NCBI RefSeq assembly: GCF_009765705.1
Contig: NZ_LMUX01000021.1
Location: 438,946-502,945 of the forward strand
Source: Burkholderia sp. L27(2015)
Lineage (GTDB): Bacteria > Pseudomonadota > Gammaproteobacteria > Burkholderiales > Burkholderiaceae
Reading direction: 5' to 3'
Length of the DNA stretch: 64,000 nt
Part shown: positions 57,630-64,000 of the stretch, piece after piece
How positions within the stretch are numbered: the first letter of the stretch is position 1
How the letters are laid out: each line of letters begins with the position of its first letter
The notes under the pieces: generated by a model
The model's input: only the letters and a program-made list of their open reading frames with translations
Database searches by the model: none
What the model was told of the DNA's origin: nothing
Program-made: the position numbers and the translations under genes

Positions 57630-58373
57630 TTAACCCATTATTGATTTAAACCACACCGCATAGGGCTGCGCTAACCACCATTTCAACGGTACTCGACCAT
57701 AGTACTTACGCACGACCTTCATCGCCTCCTGGTAATGCCGGCGGCGCTGGGTTTTGGTTTTCGTGTCTTCATGCTCTCGATTTACCGCCACAAAATCATC
57801 CAGGAAACGCAACGGTCCTTCCTGCTTGAACAACCGCCACCACAAGTCGTAGTCCATCGCCATATGCAATTTCCCGTCAACGCCGCCCACAGCCTCCCAT
57901 GCAGTCCGTCGAATCAAGGTCGCCGGTTGTGAAATGATACAGCGCAAGGCCAAGCGTGGTTCATTAAACGGCTCCACCCAAGCTGGGTAACGTTTTCCGG
58001 ATTTTTGCACCACATTCCATGAGCGTCCATAAACGGCTGGTGCGCTCGGATAACCTTGTAGCCCGCGAACCAACGTGAGCAATCCACCGGGCAGAAGCCA
58101 GTCATCGCTGTTTAGCCAGCAAACGTAAGGTGCCTGTCCTTGAGCAATGCCCTCATTGATGGCCGCGGCCTGCCCGTCATCGGCGTGACTGCGCCAACCA
58201 GCCAATCGGTGCTCCCACTTACGGATCACATCCATAGACCCGTCTGACGATCCTCCGTCCACTAGAAACACCTCAACCGGGACGTCCTGCTCAAAGATAG
58301 AGGTCAGTGCGTCATCCAGAAATCGCCCTTGGTTAAAAGACGGGACAGCAATCGTTACCAATGGCTCTCCCAT
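57630..58373 (-). CDS. GT2-family glycosyltransferase
   Basis: A 247-residue GT-A enzyme: VTIAVPSFNQGRFLDDALTS, VEVFLVDGGSSDGSMDVIRK, the DXD-like VCWLNSDDWLLPGGLLTLV and DYDLWWRLFKQEGPLRFLDD. It starts 3 bp after fcl, in the same operon. It shares its general design with the 61659 gene but the two are clearly different proteins. Confidence 0.9.
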   Translation of the reverse strand: MGEPLVTIAVPSFNQGRFLDDALTSIFEQDVPVEVFLVDGGSSDGSMDVIRKWEHRLAGWRSHADDGQAAAINEGIAQGQAPYVCWLNSDDWLLPGGLLTLVRGLQGYPSAPAVYGRSWNVVQKSGKRYPAWVEPFNEPRLALRCIISQPATLIRRTAWEAVGGVDGKLHMAMDYDLWWRLFKQEGPLRFLDDFVAVNREHEDTKTKTQRRRHYQEAMKVVRKYYGRVPLKWWLAQPYAVWFKSIMG

Positions 58374-58376
58374 GCT

Positions 58377-59327
58377 TCACGCAAGCGATCGGGTTAGAAA
58401 ATCTGCATAGGCTTTGCCAATTCCGTCTTGTAGAGAAGTACTAGCCGCCCAACCCAGCTCGCTCATCCGGTCAACATTCAACAATTTTCGTGGTGTTCCA
58501 TCGGGTTTGCCCGTGTCCAGCACAATCTTGCCTTCAAAACCGACGACACTCATGACAACCTCAGCCAACTCGCGAATGGTTACATCCTCGCCAGTGCCAA
58601 CGTTGAATAGCCCTTCACTGACGGCGCTTTCCATTAGAAATACGCAGGCATCCGCCATGTCGTCTACATATAAGAACTCACGCATCGGCCGGCCAGACCC
58701 CCATACCACCAACTCTTTGTCCCCCCGTACTTTGGCTTCATGCGCTTTTCGAATCAAAGCAGGCAGTACGTGGCTATTATCTAGATCGTAGTTGTCACTC
58801 GGCCCATAAAGGTTGGTTGGCATCGCCGAAACATATTGGGTGCCGTATTGCCGATTGTAATTTTCGCATAATTTTATACCGGCAATCTTTGCAATCGCAT
58901 AGGGCTCGTTGGTCGGCTCCAACGGACCGGACAATAAATATTCTTCCTTAATCGGCTGCGGACAATCGCGCGGATAAATACAGCTTGACCCCAGAAAAAG
59001 CAAACGCTGTACTCCAGCAAGCCAGGCGGCATGCACGACGTTCGCCTCCATCATTAGGTTCTGGTAGATGAATTCGGCGCGGTAGACGTTGTTGGCGTGG
59101 ATGCCCCCTACCTTAGCGGCAGCCAGAAAAATATAATCGGGCTTTTCCTGCTCCAGAAACGAAACCACTGCGGCTTGGGTGGTCAGATCCAGCTCGGCAT
59201 GAGAACGCGTGACGAGGTTCGTGTAGCCGTCAGAAACCAACCGGCGCGCAATTGCAGATCCCACCATTCCACGGTGGCCTGCTATGTAAATCTTGGCAGT
59301 CTTTTCCATTACATTATTTATAGCCAT
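58377..59327 (-). CDS. fcl: GDP-L-fucose synthase
   Basis: A 316-residue extended SDR enzyme that epimerises and reduces GDP-4-keto-6-deoxymannose to GDP-L-fucose. Signatures: [51 protein letters not shown], the catalytic [15 protein letters not shown] and [20 protein letters not shown]. It works after Gmd, coded two genes upstream. An alternative start at 59309 would drop six residues. Confidence 0.96.
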   Translation of the reverse strand: MAINNVMEKTAKIYIAGHRGMVGSAIARRLVSDGYTNLVTRSHAELDLTTQAAVVSFLEQEKPDYIFLAAAKVGGIHANNVYRAEFIYQNLMMEANVVHAAWLAGVQRLLFLGSSCIYPRDCPQPIKEEYLLSGPLEPTNEPYAIAKIAGIKLCENYNRQYGTQYVSAMPTNLYGPSDNYDLDNSHVLPALIRKAHEAKVRGDKELVVWGSGRPMREFLYVDDMADACVFLMESAVSEGLFNVGTGEDVTIRELAEVVMSVVGFEGKIVLDTGKPDGTPRKLLNVDRMSELGWAASTSLQDGIGKAYADFLTRSLA

Positions 59328-59352
59328 AGAGAATTAACCGGCTTCTTTGAAT

Positions 59353-60519
59353 TCAATCCCCGCCAAACAGGTCGCGGGAATAAACCTTGTCCCTTACGTC
59401 GTGAAGGTCGTCGCTCATACGGTTCGCAAGGATCACTTCCGCTTCCTGCTTGAAAGCAGCCAGATTGTTGACGACCCGCGAATTGAAGAACATGGCATCC
59501 TTCAGCGCCGGCTCGTGGACGATTACCTCGATGCCCTTGGCCTTGATCCGTTTCATGATGCCCTGGATGCTCGATGCACGAAAATTATCCGAGCCGCTCT
59601 TCATAATGAGGCGATGTACGCCTACGATCGCAGGATTCAATTGAATGATCGAGTCGGCGATAAAATCCTTGCGTGTCGTATTCGACTCGACAATGGCGTG
59701 GATGAGATTCTGCGGCACGTCCCGGTAATTGGCGAGAAGTTGTTTGGTGTCTTTGGGCAAACAGTAGCCGCCATAACCGAACGAGGGGTTGTTGTAATGG
59801 CTGCCGATCCGCGGGTCGAGTCCGACAGCTTCAATAATTTGCCGAGTATCCAGTCCGTGTGTGGCGGCATAGGTGTCGAGTTCGTTGAAGTAAGCCACCC
59901 GCATCGCGAGAAAAGTGTTCGCGAAAAGCTTGATCGCCTCCGCCTCGGTTGGGTCAGTGAGAAGCACCGGGATGTCGGTCTTGAGCGCACCTTCTTTAAG
60001 CAGCCCAGCAAAGGTTTCGGCTTGCTTTGAACGCGCTCCCACGACGATACGTGAGGGATAGAGGTTGTCGTAAAGCGCCCGGCCTTCGCGCAGGAATTCG
60101 GGCGAAAAGATTAGGGACTTACACCCCAGCGCCGAGCGAGTCTTGACAGTGTAACCGACTGGAACGGTCGACTTGATGACCATCACGGCATCCGGGTTGA
60201 TCGCCATGACGTCCTTGATCACGGCCTCGACCGATTGCGTATTAAAGTAGTTCGTCTCTGGATCGTAGTCAGTCGGGGTCGCAATAATCACGAACTCGGC
60301 GCCCGTGTAAGCCTCGCGCTTGTCGAGTGTCGCACGGAAGCTCAGGTGCTTGTTCTCGAGATAGTCCTCGAGTTCAGTATCGATAATCGGTGATTCTCGG
60401 CGATTTAGCATCGCGACCCTCTCGGGCACTATGTCCAACGCGACGACCTCATTGTTCTGGGCGAGCAAAATAGCATTGGATAGCCCGACATAGCCGGTAC
60501 CTGCGATCGCGATCTTCAT
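59353..60519 (-). CDS. ugd: UDP-glucose 6-dehydrogenase
   Basis: A 388-residue enzyme that oxidises UDP-glucose to UDP-glucuronate with two NAD+. The NAD site is [40 protein letters not shown] and the catalytic Cys in [15 protein letters not shown] are present. The length equals the E. coli enzyme. Glucuronate would add negative charge to the polymer. Confidence 0.96.
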   Translation of the reverse strand: MKIAIAGTGYVGLSNAILLAQNNEVVALDIVPERVAMLNRRESPIIDTELEDYLENKHLSFRATLDKREAYTGAEFVIIATPTDYDPETNYFNTQSVEAVIKDVMAINPDAVMVIKSTVPVGYTVKTRSALGCKSLIFSPEFLREGRALYDNLYPSRIVVGARSKQAETFAGLLKEGALKTDIPVLLTDPTEAEAIKLFANTFLAMRVAYFNELDTYAATHGLDTRQIIEAVGLDPRIGSHYNNPSFGYGGYCLPKDTKQLLANYRDVPQNLIHAIVESNTTRKDFIADSIIQLNPAIVGVHRLIMKSGSDNFRASSIQGIMKRIKAKGIEVIVHEPALKDAMFFNSRVVNNLAAFKQEAEVILANRMSDDLHDVRDKVYSRDLFGGD

Positions 60520-60561
60520 CTTGAATGCTCAGTGGCGCCGTGTGCAGTCTTCACCAACAAC

Positions 60562-61644
60562 TTACTCGTGGTAGTCATATGCAGAATAGCCATGTTTCTT
60601 TACCAGTTCATCGCGTTCGGCAGCCTTCAGGTCTTCGCGCATCATTTCCGAAACCAGTTCCTTAAAACTGATCTTTGGAGTCCAACCCAGCATCTCCTTG
60701 GCTTTGGATGCATCACCCAGCAAAGTTTCGACCTCGGTGGGCCGGAAGTAACGAGGATCGACGGCCACAATGCATTTGCCGTTTGCGTCATACCCCTTCT
60801 CATCGACGCCCCCACCCTTCCAGGTGATCTCCAGCCCAACTTCCTGCGCTGCGGCCACCACAAACTCACGCACGCTGTATTGCACGCCTGTGGCGATTAC
60901 AAAATCCTCGGCCCGCTCTTGCTGCAACATCAGCCACTGCATCTCGACATAATCTTTCGCATGCCCCCAATCTCGCTTCGCATCGATGTTGCCGAGGTAC
61001 AAGCATTCCTGCAGCCCAAGCTTGATTCGAGCCAAAGCGCGTGTGATCTTGCGGGTAACGAAAGTCTCGCCACGCACGGGACTTTCATGATTAAACAAAA
61101 TACCGTTGCAGGCATAAATGCCATAAGCCTCACGGTAATTTACCGTAATCCAATAGGCATATAGTTTGGCAACTGCGTAAGGAGAGCGCGGATAAAAAGG
61201 CGTGGTTTCCTTTTGCGGAGTTTCCTGCACCAGCCCATATAGCTCTGAGGTCGATGCTTGATAGAAACGAGTCTTCTTTTCCAAGCCGAGTATGCGAATA
61301 GCTTCCAGAATGCGCAAGGCACCGAGCGCATCCGAGTTAGCTGTGTACTCGGGCTCTTCGAACGAAACCGCGACATGCGATTGTGCCGCCAGATTATAGA
61401 TTTCATCCGGCTGCACTTGCTGGATGATGCGGGTCAGACTCGAGGAATCCGTCATGTCGCCATAATGCAGAACAAAGCGACGGTTCGTTTCGTGCGGATC
61501 CTGATACAGATGATCTATCCGGTCGGTGTTGAATAAAGAGGAGCGCCGCTTAACGCCGTGGACCTCATACCCTTTGTCCAAGAGTAATTCCGCGAGATAT
61601 GCGCCATCCTGCCCTGTCACACCTGTAATCAATGCTTTTTTCAT
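60562..61644 (-). CDS. gmd: GDP-mannose 4,6-dehydratase
   Basis: A 360-residue extended SDR enzyme converting GDP-mannose to GDP-4-keto-6-deoxymannose. Signatures: [60 protein letters not shown], the catalytic [20 protein letters not shown] and [23 protein letters not shown] 61644 has GGA six bases upstream; a TTG at 61662 is less likely. Confidence 0.96.
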   Translation of the reverse strand: MKKALITGVTGQDGAYLAELLLDKGYEVHGVKRRSSLFNTDRIDHLYQDPHETNRRFVLHYGDMTDSSSLTRIIQQVQPDEIYNLAAQSHVAVSFEEPEYTANSDALGALRILEAIRILGLEKKTRFYQASTSELYGLVQETPQKETTPFYPRSPYAVAKLYAYWITVNYREAYGIYACNGILFNHESPVRGETFVTRKITRALARIKLGLQECLYLGNIDAKRDWGHAKDYVEMQWLMLQQERAEDFVIATGVQYSVREFVVAAAQEVGLEITWKGGGVDEKGYDANGKCIVAVDPRYFRPTEVETLLGDASKAKEMLGWTPKISFKELVSEMMREDLKAAERDELVKKHGYSAYDYHE

Positions 61645-61658
61645 TTTCGGTCCAATCT

Positions 61659-62576
61659 TCAATTCAATAAACTAGTCTTAAACGCAGCATCGGCTTGTCG
61701 ATGCCGAGAGAGATAACGCCAATGAAGCACCGCGCGCCGAATGCGGCCCATGTCCTTGCGACTGTGACGTCTGCGCAAATCCGCCATTTCGTTCGTGCCA
61801 CGCGTGAGGAAATTCGCCTGTGACTTCTGACTTCCGTGGGCCCGGAAAACCCCAAACAATTCGGGTAAATGGTGGAAAACGGCCCCAATATCAATGAATC
61901 GCAAAATCAAATCCCAATCCATCGCGAACTGGAGATTGGCGTCAAACCTCGCGCCTACGTCATCCCAAATGGAACGCCGCCAGAACATCGACTCCTGAGG
62001 TACGTAGTCGACAAAGCCGAGAATTTGCGAATCATGTCCGGGTAGTACCCAACGACCGACCTCTAACCCATTTTCGTCAATGATCAACCTGTTGCCGTAA
62101 ACGACATCGACAGATGGATGATCACGAAAATATCGCCCAACTAAGTGCAAGGCCCCGGGCAAAAGCATGTCATCAGAGTTCAAGTAACCCATGATCTCGC
62201 CTGAAGTCCGCGCAAACCCCCGATTCAAGGCGTCCGCCTGACCGCGATCGGCTTCGATGCGAATATCCACGCCTCGACCAGCGTACGGCCTGAGAACTTC
62301 CGCGGTGCCATCGCCGGACATGGCGTCCTGCACGACGTACTGCAAGTTCGCATACTCCTGCCCAACAACGCTTTCGAGCGTTTTACCGACGAACTGCGCT
62401 TGATTGAACGACGGCGTGACCAATGAAATCAACGGCAGATTGTCATCATCGCCGGTCTTAGCCAATCGATTAATTGACAGTGGACATGGCGGATGTTGAT
62501 ACAAGCGCCCGAGTCGAATACCCAGCATACGCCGACCCAACACACCAAGCCCCAAAGCCGAAAGCAAGGCCCTCAT
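61659..62576 (-). CDS. GT2-family glycosyltransferase
   Basis: A 305-residue GT-A enzyme. After an N-terminal extension of about 45 residues come [40 protein letters not shown], the DXD-like [19 protein letters not shown] and [20 protein letters not shown]. The ATG overlaps the stop of the upstream epimerase (ATGA). Confidence 0.9.
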   Translation of the reverse strand: MRALLSALGLGVLGRRMLGIRLGRLYQHPPCPLSINRLAKTGDDDNLPLISLVTPSFNQAQFVGKTLESVVGQEYANLQYVVQDAMSGDGTAEVLRPYAGRGVDIRIEADRGQADALNRGFARTSGEIMGYLNSDDMLLPGALHLVGRYFRDHPSVDVVYGNRLIIDENGLEVGRWVLPGHDSQILGFVDYVPQESMFWRRSIWDDVGARFDANLQFAMDWDLILRFIDIGAVFHHLPELFGVFRAHGSQKSQANFLTRGTNEMADLRRRHSRKDMGRIRRAVLHWRYLSRHRQADAAFKTSLLN

Positions 62577-63499
62577 GCTAAACCATGTTCCTGCTTAAAC
62601 CAAGTCACATAGCGAGCCAAACCGGCTCGCCACGCCGTCTTAGGTTGCCATCCCCACGCCATGGCTCGAGTCGTGTCAGCATGATAATGAAGGGGGTCAC
62701 CCGGTCGTTGAGTGCCGCAAAACTCGGGAAGATCATCTCGCCCCATCAGCCGGAAAAGCTCCACTACCACATCTCGCACCGATACCGCTTCACCAAAACC
62801 GCCGTTCACGATGGGGCAATTTGACGAAGCATGGTCCGCGGCCCGGACCAACAACTCTGCGGCGTCGGCCACATATAGCCAATCTCTGGTCTCATCACCG
62901 GTACCAAAGAAAACAGACTCTTTGTCCAAGATTCGCCGACAGGCATCCCACAACAATTGTTTGCGAAAGCCCTCGCCGTAAATTGAAAAAAGTCGGACAA
63001 CCGCAGCCTTTAATCCAAACAACCTGGAATGCTCGACCACCAATTCCTCAGCGATCTTTTTGTGCACACCATATGGGGATGCCGGGCGCAAAGGAAGTCT
63101 TTCCTGCATGGGCAAATAGTCGACTAAGCCGTAAACCGCAGCACTCGACGGATAGACCAGGGCTGCCCCGGGGGTGTCAACTCTGAGAAATTCCAGCACG
63201 GCGGCCGTCGTTCCCACCGTCCGTTGAAAGTCCGTGTGGGGTGCCGTGATTGATGCTCCAACGGCGCCACTGCCAGCACAATGAAAGATCAACTCTGGCC
63301 GCACATTGAGCGCACGCAGGTCGCGTAATGACACATCCCCTTCGACCCATGACGAAACGCCCCATGCCGCTTGATCTTCAGCATCCCATTTTCCGTGCCC
63401 TAACCCGACCACCCGCCAGTCACGCGAAGCCAAGGCCAAGGCAACATAGCGGCCAATCGTGCCGTGAGCCCCCGTAACCAGTGCGATTTTCTGTTTCAT
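62573..63499 (-). CDS. NAD-dependent epimerase/dehydratase (extended SDR)
   Basis: A 308-residue nucleotide-sugar enzyme. The NAD motif is IALVTGAHGTIGRYVALALA; the catalytic residues are in SPYGVHKKIAEELVVEHSRL; VVRLFSIYGEGFRKQLLWDA and DWLYVADAAELLVRAADHA are family-typical. The exact reaction (epimerase, dehydratase or 4-keto reductase) cannot be read from sequence. I started at ATG 63499, which gives the standard N-terminus; no strong ribosome site is visible. Confidence 0.88.
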   Translation of the reverse strand: MKQKIALVTGAHGTIGRYVALALASRDWRVVGLGHGKWDAEDQAAWGVSSWVEGDVSLRDLRALNVRPELIFHCAGSGAVGASITAPHTDFQRTVGTTAAVLEFLRVDTPGAALVYPSSAAVYGLVDYLPMQERLPLRPASPYGVHKKIAEELVVEHSRLFGLKAAVVRLFSIYGEGFRKQLLWDACRRILDKESVFFGTGDETRDWLYVADAAELLVRAADHASSNCPIVNGGFGEAVSVRDVVVELFRLMGRDDLPEFCGTQRPGDPLHYHADTTRAMAWGWQPKTAWRAGLARYVTWFKQEHGLA

Positions 63500-63521
63500 C
63501 AATTCAGATTTAATTTCGATT

Positions 63522-64000
63522 TTAGTTAGCGCCGTTGCGCGAGGAACAGAGCGCCCCTGTACCAGAGAGCAATTCCTCATCGAAAGTCTTATACGCTACC
63601 GACGTAGGATGCACGCCATCCACGGTGTAATGTCCCTTCCACTGGACACTTAGGAATTTTCTGTTTGCATCGATCAGCCGAACATCTTTCTCCTTTGCTA
63701 GCTGACGAATCGATGAGTTTAGTTGGTCAATGAGACTCGGATCGAAATAGGGCGTACCGAGGGGCATACCATCCTCCACAGGTAGGATCGTGAAAACCGC
63801 GACCATTGGACTTAATTTTTTGGCCAGATCAATCACTTCCGCATAATCATGCGTCCACTGACTTGCGTAATCGGCGGGCAATGCCATGCGATGTGCGTCA
63901 TTGACTCCGACCGCCACAACAATACCGCTTAGCTTAGTACGTCCCGGGTTAGCTTCAATTTGTCGGAGCAAATCAAGTACGTCCTTTACCCCCCCCCCCC
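63522..64000 (-). CDS. SGNH/GDSL-family hydrolase, 5' end outside window
   Basis: About 159 codons of C-terminal sequence. The frame stays open through the poly-C run to the window edge, so the start is not seen. SGNH block III is GVNDAH in IVVAVGVNDAHRMALPADYA, and block V with the catalytic Asp and His is YTVDGVHPTSVAYKTFDEE. In polysaccharide loci such proteins often handle O-acetyl groups. It lies 22 bp before the epimerase. The GDS nucleophile block must lie beyond the edge. Confidence 0.8.
   Translation of the reverse strand, partial: GGGVKDVLDLLRQIEANPGRTKLSGIVVAVGVNDAHRMALPADYASQWTHDYAEVIDLAKKLSPMVAVFTILPVEDGMPLGTPYFDPSLIDQLNSSIRQLAKEKDVRLIDANRKFLSVQWKGHYTVDGVHPTSVAYKTFDEELLSGTGALCSSRNGAN
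63989..64000. repeat. Poly-C run of at least 12 at the window edge
   Basis: The last 12 bases are all C, read as poly-G (Gly codons) in the SGNH hydrolase frame. Such runs in a coding sequence are prone to slippage; alternatively this is an assembly-edge effect. Confidence 0.7.

Overview
The window is a piece of a beta-proteobacterial chromosome of roughly 60% GC, most likely Burkholderiaceae (Burkholderia sensu lato). The evidence is the gene order trxB / ftsK-lolA-rarA, a hemC-hemDX-hemY-ppa run next to ppc, a fused HemD-HemX protein, and a waaA-kdoO-waaC-manB block containing a Kdo hydroxylase, which is typical of Burkholderia and Ralstonia lipid A cores. The genus cannot be fixed from the sequence alone. 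I saw no rRNA, tRNA, CRISPR array or prophage.

Layout. 1-14255 is mostly housekeeping: rarA (partial), lolA, ftsK, trxB, an Smr-domain protein, a TRIC/UPF0126 channel, a PII protein, nadE, a GNAT-like protein and a GIY-YIG protein. Two surface-glycan genes (a GNAT/CelD-like protein and a GT4 glycosyltransferase) sit on the opposite strand between lolA and rarA, which are normally adjacent. 14257-23905 is an accessory glycan-modification cassette: sulfotransferase, two-domain methyltransferase, GT2 glycosyltransferase, a low-GC glycosyltransferase-like gene, cysNC, a CysD with a large unknown N-terminal domain, and a deoxysugar-type C-methyltransferase. It can make PAPS and transfer sulfate but carries no sulfate-reduction genes, so it looks like a sulfation system rather than sulfur assimilation. 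23951-37959 is housekeeping and metabolic: ppa, hemY, hemDX, hemC, ppc and a complete ureDABCEFG urease operon.

37928-63971 is a lipopolysaccharide and surface-polysaccharide region. waaA, kdoO, waaC and manB (Kdo/heptose core and hexose-phosphate supply) lead into a flippase, GT2, GT4, galE and a WecA/WbpL-like initiating transferase. An IS256-family element (48641-49997, with inverted repeats and an 8-bp target duplication) lies inside an older IS3-family transposase remnant. Beyond it is a lower-GC block (about 50200-56250: flippase-like membrane protein, MTase-like/GT2 fusion, two methyltransferases, large membrane protein). Then comes a leftward operon: GT4, GT2, fcl, ugd, gmd, GT2, an epimerase and a partial SGNH hydrolase. 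That operon makes GDP-L-fucose and UDP-glucuronate.

Together the glycan genes could build a fucose- and uronate-containing surface polysaccharide decorated by methyl, possibly acetyl, and sulfate groups. The link between the sulfation cassette and the polysaccharide locus is inference. The window ends in a run of at least 12 C inside the last reading frame, either a slippage-prone tract or an assembly-edge effect.
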